A stretch of DNA of 35,895 bases from Streptomyces rugosispiralis (GTDB lineage: Bacteria; Actinomycetota; Actinomycetes; Streptomycetales; Streptomycetaceae), in contig NZ_JANIAA010000064.1 in the NCBI RefSeq assembly GCF_024505145.1, forward strand, positions 1-35,895. The letters run 5' to 3'. A program made the translations under genes and the position numbers. The first letter of the stretch is position 1. Each line of letters begins with the position of its first letter. Shown here piece by piece: positions 6,216 to 14,772 of the stretch. The notes beneath the pieces are model-generated. The model made no database searches and was not told the origin of the DNA. It saw nothing but the letters and a program-made list of their open reading frames with translations.

Positions 6216-8936
6216 CTACGGAATCGCCAACTCGGCCCAGATGACCTTGCCGTCCGCGGTGTAGCGGGTGCCCCAGCGCTCGGCGAACTGGGCGACCAGG
6301 AACAGCCCCCGGCCGCCCTCGTCCATCATCGCCGCATACCGCAGATGCGGGGAGGTGCTGCTGGTGTCGGAGACCTCGCAGATCAGCGCGCGGTCGCGGA
6401 GGACCTGCACCCGGATCGGCCCGGTGGCGTGCCGGATGGCGTTGGTGATCAGCTCGCTGAGCACCAGTTCGGCGGTGAACGCGGCCTCGTCCAGCCCCCA
6501 CTCCGCCAGCTTCCGCATCACCTCGGCGCGCACCCCGGACACCGCGGCGGGGTCGGACGGCACCTCCCAGGAGGCCACACGGTCGGCGCCCACGACCCGG
6601 GTACGGGCGGCGATCAGGGCGATGTCATCGCTCGGATTGCTGGGCAGCAGCGCGTCCAGCACCTCGGTACAGATCTCGTCGGGAGTCCGGCCGGGGTGCG
6701 ACAGGGCGCGGCGCAGCATCTCCAGACCCGTTTCGATGTCCCGGCGGCGGTCCTCGATGAGCCCATCCGTATAGAGGACGAGATCGCTGCCCTCGGGCAG
6801 TTCCAGCTCGGCCGTCTCGAACGGCAGCCCGCCCAGGCCCAGCGGCGGCCCCGCGGGCAGGTCCAGGAACTCCACCGGACCGTCCGGACGCACCAGCGCG
6901 GGCGGCGGATGGCCGGCCCGCGCCATCGTGCAGCGCCGCGTCACCGGATCGTAGATCGCGTACAGACAGGTGGCTCCCGTGATGCCCTCACTGCCACCTC
7001 CACCACCGCTGCCGTCGCCGTCCGGCCCACCAGGACCCTCGTCCTGGTCGATCCGCGCGATCAGATCGTCCAGATGGGAGAGGATCTCATCGGGCGGGAG
7101 GTCGAGCGTGGAGAAGTTGTGCACCGCCGTCCGCAGCCGCCCCATCGTCGCCGCCGCGTGCAGACCGTGCCCCACCACATCACCCACCACCAGCGCCACC
7201 CGCGCCCCCGGCAACGGGATGACGTCGAACCAGTCGCCCCCGACCCCCGACTCCGCCGGCAGATAGCGGAAGGCCACATCCAGGGCGCTCTGGCCGGGCA
7301 GCGCGCGGGGCAGCAGGCTGTGCTGGAGGGTCACCGCCATGGTGTGCTCGCGGGTGTAGCGGCGGGCGTTGTCGATGCAGACCGCGGCGTGCGAGGCGAG
7401 CTCCTCCGCGAGGGACACCTCTTCCTGCTCGAAGGGCTCGCGCTGCTTCATCCGCCAGAAGTTGACCACGCCCAGCAGCACGCCACGGGCCCGCAGCGGC
7501 ACGGTGGCCAGCGACCGGACGCCGTACTCGATGACCTTCGCGGTCTGCTCGGGGTCCTGGGCCTGCCAGCCGGTGGCCTCGGAGAGATCGGCTTCCACGA
7601 CCGGCTCGCCCCCGCTCAGCCCGTACGCCTGGGGCGAGGACGGGACGAACGCGAACACCCGGCCGACCGGATAGAAGGGGTGGTCGGGCCGGATTCCGTG
7701 GACCGCCGACCGGCGCATCTCGACACCGCCGATGGCCAGCGGCTCATCGCCGCGCTCCACGGGCTCCGCCAGGTCGACCGTGACGAAGTCGGCGAAGCGG
7801 TCCACCGCCACCTGCGCCAGTTCCTCGGCGGTGCGGCTCACATCGAGCGTGGTGCCGATCTCCACGCTCGCGTCGTACAGCAGCTTGAGCCGCTTCTGGG
7901 CCACTTCGGCGCGGCCGGAGAGGGCGCGCAGCTCGGTGGAGTCGCGCAGGGTGGCGACGCTGCCGGGCGGGCCGCCGGCGCGGTCGGTCAGCCGGTTGTT
8001 GATGGCCAGCAGCCGGTCGCCGGCCACCAGCACCTCGTCGGTGACATCGCGTCCGGAGGCCAGGACGTCGGCGACATGAGGCTCCAGGCCCAGGTCGTCC
8101 ACCAGCCGCCCCTCCGGCCGCGGCGGCAGTTCGAGCAGCCGGGACGCCTCGTCGTTGGCGAGCACCAGCCGCCCGTCGCCGCCGACGATCAGCACACCCT
8201 CGCGCACCGAGTGCAGCACCGCGTCATGGTGCTCGTACATCCGCGTCATCTCGATCGGGTCCAGGCCGCGGGTCTGCCGCCGCAGCCGCTTGGTCACCAG
8301 CGCGGTGCCGCCGGTGGCGAGCGCGAGCGAGGCGGACACGGCGCCGACCAGGAGCGGGAGCTGACGGTTGGCGAGCCCGCTCACCTTCTTGATCGTGATC
8401 CCCGCGCCGACCGCGCCGACGACCTTGTGGTGGCTGTCGAAGATGGGCGCCACGGCGTCCATCGCCTCGCCCAGTGTGCCGGGGCCGGTCTCGGTGGTGG
8501 TGTGCCCGTGCAGCGCCGGGTCGATGGTGCCGACGTAGTGCTTGCCGATCCGGTTGAGCTTGGGGTGGGTGAGCCGGATGCCTTTGTCGTTCGTGACCAC
8601 GACGAAGTCGAGCCCGGATCTCTTCCGGGCGGCCTCGGCCTTCGGCTGGAGCAGCTTGGTGGGGTTGGGGCTGTGCAGGGCCCGGACGATCCCGGGGGAG
8701 TTGGCGAACGACTCGGCGACCGCGACGGACCGGCTGCGAGCCTCGTCGGTGGCGTCGTGCCGCACCTGGAGCACCAGGGCGACGGTGGCCGCCACGCCGA
8801 GCAGCAGCACGATCACGAGCTGCAGGATGAAGACCTGCCCGGCGACGCTGCGCACGTTCAGCCACGATCGAAAGCGCCGGCCCGCCACCTCCGGGCGTTC
8901 CCGCCGCCGACTCCGTGGGCGCCGACCGGGGAACAT
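6216..8936 (-). CDS. Membrane sensor serine phosphatase: sensor-PAS-GAF-PP2C(SpoIIE)-HATPase
   Basis: About 906 residues. An Arg-rich N-terminus precedes TM1 (about 35-57). An extracytoplasmic Cache-like domain (60-185, ending GAVGAGITIKKV) is followed by TM2 (193-215), PAS (233-340) and GAF (355-525). The PP2C/SpoIIE phosphatase domain (550-780) has metal-binding Asp at D568 (GGDWFD), D586 (GDVVGHG), D724 (TDGL) and D770/D771. A C-terminal RsbW-like HATPase (790-900) has N-box SELITNAIRHA and G2 GGRGLFL. Fusing the anti-anti-sigma phosphatase to an anti-sigma-like kinase implies partner switching on one polypeptide in response to an external ligand. A Gly-rich insertion (634-649) sits inside the phosphatase domain. 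The start is uncertain: the frame is open to 9086, with ATGs at 8960 and 8978; I chose 8936. Confidence 0.88.
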   Translation of the reverse strand: MFPGRRPRSRRRERPEVAGRRFRSWLNVRSVAGQVFILQLVIVLLLGVAATVALVLQVRHDATDEARSRSVAVAESFANSPGIVRALHSPNPTKLLQPKAEAARKRSGLDFVVVTNDKGIRLTHPKLNRIGKHYVGTIDPALHGHTTTETGPGTLGEAMDAVAPIFDSHHKVVGAVGAGITIKKVSGLANRQLPLLVGAVSASLALATGGTALVTKRLRRQTRGLDPIEMTRMYEHHDAVLHSVREGVLIVGGDGRLVLANDEASRLLELPPRPEGRLVDDLGLEPHVADVLASGRDVTDEVLVAGDRLLAINNRLTDRAGGPPGSVATLRDSTELRALSGRAEVAQKRLKLLYDASVEIGTTLDVSRTAEELAQVAVDRFADFVTVDLAEPVERGDEPLAIGGVEMRRSAVHGIRPDHPFYPVGRVFAFVPSSPQAYGLSGGEPVVEADLSEATGWQAQDPEQTAKVIEYGVRSLATVPLRARGVLLGVVNFWRMKQREPFEQEEVSLAEELASHAAVCIDNARRYTREHTMAVTLQHSLLPRALPGQSALDVAFRYLPAESGVGGDWFDVIPLPGARVALVVGDVVGHGLHAAATMGRLRTAVHNFSTLDLPPDEILSHLDDLIARIDQDEGPGGPDGDGSGGGGGSEGITGATCLYAIYDPVTRRCTMARAGHPPPALVRPDGPVEFLDLPAGPPLGLGGLPFETAELELPEGSDLVLYTDGLIEDRRRDIETGLEMLRRALSHPGRTPDEICTEVLDALLPSNPSDDIALIAARTRVVGADRVASWEVPSDPAAVSGVRAEVMRKLAEWGLDEAAFTAELVLSELITNAIRHATGPIRVQVLRDRALICEVSDTSSTSPHLRYAAMMDEGGRGLFLVAQFAERWGTRYTADGKVIWAELAIP

Positions 8937-9172
8937 GCGGGCAGCCCACGATCGACCCATAAACCGGGCCATACACATACATCTACACCGGGAATTCCTG
9001 GAAGGCGAATGTCGCTTCCGGCGCGGCCAGGCGACCGTCACCGTCCGCACATGATGCGCGACTTTCCGTTCCGGTGGCCAATCCACGGCGAATCCACGGC
9101 ACTCCGCGACGCGTCCACGGCGATCTCACGGCGGGCGAGGTGCCGACGACGGGCGTGTATGCAAATCTAAAA

Positions 9173-9189
9173 AAGGGTAATTCACCCTT
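9173..9189. promoter_or_regulatory. Inverted repeat in an AT-rich patch between divergent genes
   Basis: AAGGGT (9173-9178) and ACCCTT (9184-9189) form a perfect inverted repeat with a 5-nt spacer. It lies inside an unusually AT-rich stretch (about 9160-9192) of the 309-bp gap between the phosphatase gene and the DUF7144 gene. It is a candidate operator or promoter element for the plus-strand gene that starts at 9246. Nothing else stands out in this gap. Confidence 0.35.
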
Positions 9190-9245
9190 ATTGCCGCGAA
9201 TCGGCGTCGTGGCGGCGCCGGTCGCGCCGGACGAAGGAGCCCGAC

Positions 9246-9746
9246 ATGGCCAGTCACGCCGGTGGAGTTCAGACAGGGGCCGCTCCGGGCCATATGCACC
9301 GGGCGGTGAGCGGATGGCTTGTCTTCGCGGGGGTCATGATGATCTTCGGGGGCCTGATGAACCTGGCCCAGGGCATCTCGGCCATCCGGACGGACCGGGT
9401 CTTCCTGGTCACACGGAGCTATATCTTCCAGTACGACCTCTCCGGATGGGGCTGGGTCCACCTGGCCCTCGGGATCGCCGTGGTGGTCGCCGGTTTCGCG
9501 GTGTTCACCGGTGCGATGTGGGCCCGGGTCACGGGCGTGGTGCTGGCCGGTCTCGCGTTGATCGCCAACTTCCTGTGGCTGCCCTACTACCCGGTCTGGG
9601 CCACGGTGCTGCTCATCATCGACGCCCTGGTGATCTGGGCGCTGTGCGCCGGGCCGAGCCGTGGTGGCGCGGGGCGCGCGGAGATGGGACGCACCGAGAC
9701 CGGACGCCCCGAGACCGGACGCCCCGAGACGGGACACACCGGCTGA
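9246..9746 (+). CDS. DUF7144-like four-helix membrane protein
   Basis: A 166-residue integral membrane protein with four predicted transmembrane helices, at about 22-44, 72-91, 95-112 and 115-135. Between the first two lies a loop with YIFQYDLSGWGW, typical of a widespread actinobacterial family of unknown function (DUF7144). The ribosome binding site AAGGAG at 9233-9238 fixes the ATG at 9246. The cytoplasmic tail carries a short repeat (TGRPETGRPETG) encoded by near-identical DNA copies. It may be part of a stress or envelope regulon, but the sequence shows no enzymatic motif. The ligase gene begins 49 bp downstream on the same strand. Confidence 0.8.
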   Translation: MASHAGGVQTGAAPGHMHRAVSGWLVFAGVMMIFGGLMNLAQGISAIRTDRVFLVTRSYIFQYDLSGWGWVHLALGIAVVVAGFAVFTGAMWARVTGVVLAGLALIANFLWLPYYPVWATVLLIIDALVIWALCAGPSRGGAGRAEMGRTETGRPETGRPETGHTG

Positions 9747-9795
9747 AGGGACGCGATGCCTGGTTTCCCGGCGGGGCGCGGGGCAGGCTGGAGCC

Positions 9796-11328
9796 ATGCT
9801 GCTGGCTGATGTGGCGCTGACCTCCCGCCAGGTCGCGGCCACCGCCGCCCGCTCGGAGAAGATCGCCGCGCTGGCCCGGCTGTTCCGGCGCACGGAACCG
9901 GCCGAGGCGGCCGTGGTGATCACCTACCTCGCGGGCAAGCTGCCCCAGCGGCGCACCGGAGTGGGCTGGTCCACCCTGCGCCACCGGCGGGAACCCGCCG
10001 CCGAGCCGACGCTCGCGGTGCTGGACGTGGACGAGGCCCTGAGCCGGGTCGCGGCGGTCTCCGGCACCGGTGCGACGGCGACCCGCAAGCGGCTGGTGGG
10101 CGAGCTGCTGTCCGCCGCGACCAAGGACGAGCAGGGCTTTCTGCTCGGCCTGATCGGCGGGGAGCTGCGGCAGGGGGCGCTGGAGGGGCTGGCCGTGGAG
10201 GGGCTCGCCGAGGCCGTCGGCGCCCCGGCCGCCGAGGTGCGGCGGGCGGTGATGCTCGGCGGTTCGCTGGGCGCGGTGGCCGGGGCGCTGCTGGCGCGCG
10301 GCCCGGAGGCGCTGGCCGACTTCCGGCTCGAGGTGGGGCGGCCGGTGCTGCCGATGCTCGCGCAGAGCGCCAAGGACCTCGACGAGGCCATGGACCGGCT
10401 GGGGCCGTGCGCGGTCGAGGAGAAGCTGGACGGGATCCGGGTGCAGGTGCACCGGGACGGCGAGGCGGTACGGATCTACACCCGCACCCTCGACGAGATC
10501 ACCGAGCGGCTGCCCGAGGTGGTCACGGCGGCGCGGGAGCTGGCGGTGGACCGGGCGATCCTCGACGGCGAGGTGATCCTGCTGGACGCCGAGGGGCGGC
10601 CCCGGCCGTTCCAGGAGACCTCCGGCCGGGTCGGCTCACGGCTCGATGTGGCCGGGGCGTCGGCGGCGCTGCCGCTCTCCCCCGTCTTCTTCGATCTGCT
10701 CGTGGTGGACGACCGCGATCTGCTCGACCTCCCGACCCACGAGCGCCATGCCGAACTGGCCCGGATCGCCCCCGGGCCCCGCCGGGTCCGGCGGCTGGTG
10801 GCCGACGACCCGGCGGATCCGGAAACCCGGCGGGCGGCACGGGAGTTCGCCGCGGACGTGCTGGCCAGGGGGCATGAGGGGGTGCTGGTCAAGGGTCTTG
10901 AGGCACCGTACGGCGCGGGCCGGCGCGGGGCGTCCTGGCTGAAGGTCAAGCCGATGCACACCCTGGACCTGGTGGTGCTGGCGGCGGAGTGGGGGCACGG
11001 CCGCCGCACCGGGAAGCTGTCCAACCTCCACCTGGGCGCGCGGGCGCCGGACGGTACGTACGTGATGCTGGGCAAGACCTTCAAGGGGCTCACCGACGTG
11101 ATGCTGGAGTGGCAGACGGAGGCGCTGCTGGGGATCGCGGTCAGCGACGACGGCTGGGTGGTGCGGGTGCGGCCGGAGCTGGTGGTGGAGGTGGCCTTCG
11201 ACGGGCTCCAGCGCTCGTCCCGCTATCCGGCGGGCGTCACGCTGCGGTTCGCGCGGGTGCTGCGCTACCGGGAGGACAAACCGGCGGACCAGGCGGACAC
11301 GGTGGAGACGGTGCTGGCGCTGCGCTGA
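9796..11328 (+). CDS. ATP-dependent DNA ligase (LigB type)
   Basis: This 510-residue protein has the usual length of actinobacterial stand-alone ATP-dependent DNA ligases. An N-terminal helical DNA-binding domain (1-175) is followed by the nucleotidyltransferase core. Motif I is EEKLDGIR with catalytic K210, which becomes adenylated. Later motifs include ILDGEVILLD (motif III region), GHEGVLVKGL (IV) and SWLKVKP (V). The C-terminal OB-fold contains GKTFKGLTD and RPELVVEVAFDGLQ. It seals nicks with ATP and acts alongside the essential NAD-dependent LigA, probably in repair. The ATG at 9796 is preceded by a weak GGAG; the frame is open further upstream, but that extension overlaps the DUF7144 gene. 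A LigD-type polymerase gene lies 2.5 kb downstream. Confidence 0.93.
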   Translation: MLLADVALTSRQVAATAARSEKIAALARLFRRTEPAEAAVVITYLAGKLPQRRTGVGWSTLRHRREPAAEPTLAVLDVDEALSRVAAVSGTGATATRKRLVGELLSAATKDEQGFLLGLIGGELRQGALEGLAVEGLAEAVGAPAAEVRRAVMLGGSLGAVAGALLARGPEALADFRLEVGRPVLPMLAQSAKDLDEAMDRLGPCAVEEKLDGIRVQVHRDGEAVRIYTRTLDEITERLPEVVTAARELAVDRAILDGEVILLDAEGRPRPFQETSGRVGSRLDVAGASAALPLSPVFFDLLVVDDRDLLDLPTHERHAELARIAPGPRRVRRLVADDPADPETRRAAREFAADVLARGHEGVLVKGLEAPYGAGRRGASWLKVKPMHTLDLVVLAAEWGHGRRTGKLSNLHLGARAPDGTYVMLGKTFKGLTDVMLEWQTEALLGIAVSDDGWVVRVRPELVVEVAFDGLQRSSRYPAGVTLRFARVLRYREDKPADQADTVETVLALR

Positions 11329-11388
11329 GACAGTTGTTCGCCTCCCTCGGCGTGAACTCAGGGCCGCCTCACCAATGCGTGGGAGAGA

Positions 11389-12489
11389 ATGTGCGGCGCC
11401 CCCGCCCCGATCGAGAGGCCCAGTGTGGAGACGACAGTCGCGGAGGACCGAGCCGCGGGCCCCGGCCGCCCACGGGCACCGCGCGGCGCCCGGAGCGCCG
11501 TCGGCCGGCTGCTACGGCTCCCCGGCGGACGGGCCCGGCGGTGGGCGGCCTGGTCCGCGGTGCCACCGCTGGCCGTGGTCAGCGCGGTGGTGCTGTGCCG
11601 GGCCGCGGACACCGACGGCATCACCCCCATACCGCAGCTACTGGCCTTCCTGCCCTGGCTGCTGGTCCCGGCGGCGCTCGGACTGCTGCTGAGCACGGCC
11701 GCGCGCTGGCCGCTGGGGTGCGGCTGGGCGCTGGCGGCAGCGGCGGCCACCGGATGGTTCATCCAGCCGTACGACGGCGGCTCGCCGCCCGAGCCGCGCG
11801 GACCGGTCCTCGCCCGGCTGCGGGTGATGACCGCGAACCTCGAGTTCGGCCAGGCCAGGGAGGGGCTGCTGAGCGCGCTGCGCCGGGAGCGGCCGGACCT
11901 GGTGGCGGTGCAGGAGTGCGATCCGCGGTGCGCCGCGGCGCTGGACTCGGCCGCCGTCCGCAGGGCGTACCCGTACCGGAACATCACCCTCGGCGACAGC
12001 GCCGCCGCGGGCTCGGCGATCCTCAGCCGCCATCCGCTGACCCGGGCGGAGGGGGTGCGCGGAACGCTGCGGATGCCGGGCGCGGTCGTCCGGGTCGCGG
12101 GGCAACGGCTGCGGACGCAGGTCGCCCATCCCATGCCGCCGATGCCGGGTCAGCTGGACCTCTGGCGCACCGAGCTGGGACGGCTGCGGGCCTACGCCGC
12201 CGGGCGGGGCGGGGAACCCACCCTGATCGCGGGCGACTTCAACGCCACCCAGGACCACGCCGCCTTCCGGGACCTGCTGGACACCGGGCTGCGGGACAGC
12301 GCACGGGCCACCGGGGTGTCCCGCACACCCAGCTGGCCGAGCACCACGACCCCGGTCCTGGGGGCGCAGATCGACCACGTCCTGGTCAGCCGGGCGCTGC
12401 GACCGCGCACCGCCCGGTTCCTGGATCTGCCGCACACCGACCACCGGGCGCTGCTGGTGGAGCTGGACCTGTACGGGCCGCGGGGCTGA
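11389..12489 (+). CDS. Membrane-anchored endonuclease/exonuclease/phosphatase-family protein
   Basis: A 366-residue protein with three predicted transmembrane helices (about 53-72, 82-99 and 106-123) followed by an EEP (DNase I-like) domain from about 142. The catalytic signatures are present: TANLEF, VQECD (metal-binding Glu), AGDFNAT, IDHVLVS and the terminal TDHRALL (catalytic His). The domain should face outside, so likely substrates are phosphodiesters or phospholipids rather than chromosomal DNA. The family includes vanadium-dependent-like and sphingomyelinase-like hydrolases, and the exact substrate is unknown. ATG 11389 has GGGAGA close upstream; GTG 11425 is an alternative start. It is separated from the ligase by 60 bp and may be cotranscribed. 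Confidence 0.85.
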   Translation: MCGAPAPIERPSVETTVAEDRAAGPGRPRAPRGARSAVGRLLRLPGGRARRWAAWSAVPPLAVVSAVVLCRAADTDGITPIPQLLAFLPWLLVPAALGLLLSTAARWPLGCGWALAAAAATGWFIQPYDGGSPPEPRGPVLARLRVMTANLEFGQAREGLLSALRRERPDLVAVQECDPRCAAALDSAAVRRAYPYRNITLGDSAAAGSAILSRHPLTRAEGVRGTLRMPGAVVRVAGQRLRTQVAHPMPPMPGQLDLWRTELGRLRAYAAGRGGEPTLIAGDFNATQDHAAFRDLLDTGLRDSARATGVSRTPSWPSTTTPVLGAQIDHVLVSRALRPRTARFLDLPHTDHRALLVELDLYGPRG

Positions 12490-12501
12490 GGGCTGAGCGG
12501 G

Positions 12502-12604
12502 GGCTCAGGGGCCGGTCGGGGTCTCAGAGGCTGATCAGGGGGCTCAGGGGCCGGCCAGGGTCTCAGGGGCTGATCAGGGGGGTCACGGGCCGGTCGGGGG
12601 TTCA
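12502..12604. repeat. 39-bp tandem repeat, 2.6 copies, between convergent genes
   Basis: Units are at 12502-12540 and 12541-12579, with a third partial and degenerate unit from 12580 to about 12604. Units 1 and 2 differ at only three or four positions. Each holds CTGATCAG. The array fills the whole gap between the EEP gene stop and the stop of the LysR-like gene, and reaches into the last codons of the latter. Confidence 0.85.
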
Positions 12605-13726
12605 GCTCTCGCTCGGGTCGTAGGAGTTGGCCAACTCGAACGGATCGGGCTCCAGACCCGCCGTGGGCCAGCGCTGCTCCCGCTGCCAGCGCGCGTTCTC
12701 CTGCGCGAGCGCGTCCCAGAGCAGATTGAGCGGATGGGCCTGGTCATAGGACGCGCGCTCCCCGCGCCGGGTGAACGCGCCCAGCAGCACCTCCAGCCGG
12801 GGCCCGGTGTCATTGACCAGTTCGACGGCGCGCAGCCCGCGGCCGTACACCACCCTCGGATCGCCCGCCGCGTCCGCGACCCCCTTGGTGACCAGCATGC
12901 AGCCCCGCAGCAGCCCGGAGCGCAGCAGTTCGAAGCCGTAGTTGACGGTGTCGATCTCGGCCGCGATGCGCAGCTTGCCGCGGTAGTCGCCGCCGAACCA
13001 GGTGTGCAGCACCCCGGCCATCAGCCCGCTCGCCGAGACCACCAGCGGCAGGGTGCGCAGCGCGCTGGTCGGGGCGGTGGGGCCGGGCAGCTCGGCCTCG
13101 GAGAGGTTGGTCAGCAGCGAGACCCCGCTGCGCCGCCACTCCATCACGTCGAAGGCGGCGAGCTCGTCGTCGCCCTCGGGCCGGGTCACCACGGAGCCGC
13201 ACACCAGGTCCACATCCTTGGCGCGCAGCTTGGCCAGCACGTCCCGGGTGCGCACATGGCCGACCTTCAGCTCGATACCGCGCTGCCGGAAGTCCTCGGC
13301 CACCCGCTCCCCGGCGCCCGCCAGATAGCTGAGGGTAAATCGGGTGGTGCCCACCATCAGCGTTTTTCCCAGGCGCCGCCGCGACTCATGGATGCCGTCC
13401 AGCCAGTCGCCGAGAGTTCCGCGCGCCAATTCGACCAGGGCTTCTCCGGTGCCGGTGAACAGCACGTCCTTGCCGCGCCCCTGCTTGAGTATGAGGGGTT
13501 CGCCGCAAAGCTCGCGAAAGTTCCGGTTCATGGTGTCGATCTGCTTTTGCACACTGGACTGTTCACGGCCCAGAATCCGTGCCGCGCCGAGCGCCGTACC
13601 GGCCTCATGGACCATGATCAGGGTGCGCAACTGGTCCATTGTGGTGTCCATCAGCGCGAGCGGGCTCTGTGCCCAGCGGCCGCGCCGATCCGTCGTCGGC
13701 GGGCCGACCGAACCTGGTCTCACCAT
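12602..13726 (-). CDS. LysR-type transcriptional regulator (atypical)
   Basis: A 374-residue protein. Residues 30-90 form a LysR-like winged helix-turn-helix (LRTLIMVHEAGTALGAARIL, then GREQSSVQKQID). The effector-binding domain (115-340) contains TRFTLSYLAGAG and a periplasmic-binding-protein-like alpha/beta pattern, with a longer acidic tail than usual LysR proteins. The ATG at 13726 has GGGGGA upstream; an internal ATG at 13651 would remove the basic N-terminus. It is divergent from the LigD polymerase-domain gene across about 80 bp, which contain a 21-bp palindrome suitable as its operator. The likely role is autoregulation and control of the divergent gene. The effector is unknown. Confidence 0.8.
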   Translation of the reverse strand: MVRPGSVGPPTTDRRGRWAQSPLALMDTTMDQLRTLIMVHEAGTALGAARILGREQSSVQKQIDTMNRNFRELCGEPLILKQGRGKDVLFTGTGEALVELARGTLGDWLDGIHESRRRLGKTLMVGTTRFTLSYLAGAGERVAEDFRQRGIELKVGHVRTRDVLAKLRAKDVDLVCGSVVTRPEGDDELAAFDVMEWRRSGVSLLTNLSEAELPGPTAPTSALRTLPLVVSASGLMAGVLHTWFGGDYRGKLRIAAEIDTVNYGFELLRSGLLRGCMLVTKGVADAAGDPRVVYGRGLRAVELVNDTGPRLEVLLGAFTRRGERASYDQAHPLNLLWDALAQENARWQREQRWPTAGLEPDPFELANSYDPSES

Positions 13727-13759
13727 GATTTCCCCCGCTTTTCAACTTCTCCCGTTTTC

Positions 13760-13780
13760 CTGACTCCAGAGTTTAGTCAG
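13760..13780. promoter_or_regulatory. Candidate LysR operator: 6-9-6 palindrome
   Basis: CTGACT (13760-13765) and AGTCAG (13775-13780) are perfectly inverted around a 9-bp spacer. The element sits mid-way between the divergent LysR-like and LigD-polymerase genes. Interrupted palindromes at this place are typical of LysR-type sites (classic form T-N11-A); here the spacing is slightly different. Confidence 0.55.
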
Positions 13781-13807
13781 CGATCCATGTGGTTACCCGG
13801 GTCCGAT

Positions 13808-14746
13808 ATGAGCGAGAAGCGGACCGATGCGCGAAACGTCAGGACCGGGAGCCACACCGTACGAGTCAGTCGGCCGGAAAAAGAGCTCTTCCGCGAGGAC
13901 GGGATCACGAAGTGGGACCTCGTCGAGTACTACCGCTCGGTCTCCCGGCGCATCATTCCGCAGTTGCGCGGCCGCCCTTTGATGATGGAACGCCATCCGG
14001 ACGGAATCGGCGGCAAGCCGCTGATGCAGAAGAACGCACCGGACTACTTTCCGGACTGGGTGCGCCGCGCCGTGCTCCCCAAGGAGGGCGGTGAGGTCAC
14101 CCATGTGGTCTGCGACGACACCGCGACCCTCCTCTACCTCGCCGACCAGGCGTGCGTCACCCCGCACCGCTGGCTCTCCCGGGCCGACCGGCCCGACCAC
14201 CCCGACCGGCTGGTCCTCGACCTCGATCCGCCCTCGGCGGGGGAGGCCGGCTTCGAGGAGGTGCGCTGGACCGCCCGCCGCTGCTGCGGGCTGCTCGGCG
14301 AGCTCGGGCTGCCGGGGCTGCTCATGACCACCGGCTCGCGCGGGCTGCATGTCATCGTCCCGCTGGACCGCCGCGCCGACTTCGACACCGTGCGGTCCTT
14401 CGCCCGCGACGCCGCCGAGCTGCTGGCCGCCCGCCACCCGGACCGGCTCACCACCGAGCCGCGCAAGGCCAAGCGGCGCGGCCGGCTCTACCTGGACACC
14501 CAGCGCAACGCCTACGCGCAGACCGCCGTCAGCCCGTACGGGGTACGCGCCCGGCCGGGAGCGCCGGTGGCCACGCCCATCGACGCGCGGGAGCTGGACG
14601 ACCCGGAGCTGAGGGCCGACCGCTGGACGCTGCGGACGGCCGGCGAGCGGATCGCGGACGACCCCTGGGCCCGTACGGACACCAGGGGCCGTTCGCTGCG
14701 CGGCCCCCGCGAGCGGCTGAGGCGGCTCGCGGAGGGCGAGGGCTAA
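13808..14746 (+). CDS. Stand-alone LigD-type polymerase/primase domain (NHEJ)
   Basis: A 312-residue archaeo-eukaryotic primase-like protein that matches the polymerase domain of LigD. Motifs are KLMQKN-like PLMQKNAPDYFPDWV, TPHRWLSR (H120), LDLDPP with metal-binding D138 and D140, and TGSRGLHVIVPL (H181), then a C-terminal RGRLYLDTQRNAYAQT segment. It adds ribo- or deoxynucleotides at double-strand breaks during Ku-dependent end joining. There is no ligase or phosphoesterase domain on this polypeptide, as is common in Streptomyces, where the parts are encoded separately. I chose ATG 13808; an ATG at 13787 is in frame. A LysR-like gene is divergent, and an ATP-dependent ligase gene lies upstream. 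Confidence 0.92.
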   Translation: MSEKRTDARNVRTGSHTVRVSRPEKELFREDGITKWDLVEYYRSVSRRIIPQLRGRPLMMERHPDGIGGKPLMQKNAPDYFPDWVRRAVLPKEGGEVTHVVCDDTATLLYLADQACVTPHRWLSRADRPDHPDRLVLDLDPPSAGEAGFEEVRWTARRCCGLLGELGLPGLLMTTGSRGLHVIVPLDRRADFDTVRSFARDAAELLAARHPDRLTTEPRKAKRRGRLYLDTQRNAYAQTAVSPYGVRARPGAPVATPIDARELDDPELRADRWTLRTAGERIADDPWARTDTRGRSLRGPRERLRRLAEGEG

Positions 14747-14772
14747 GGCGCTCCGCTGGAAGAAGTGCGGGG

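Noticed and set aside
6055..6264. Small plus-strand frame that reads DAAIDAAIDSAID through the 12-bp repeats
   Set aside because: It starts at TTG without a ribosome binding site and runs into the 3' end of the phosphatase gene; the repeat is 12 bp, so it stays in frame by chance.
12502..12604. 39-bp repeat as a CRISPR array
   Set aside because: Units are contiguous without spacers and no cas gene is present.
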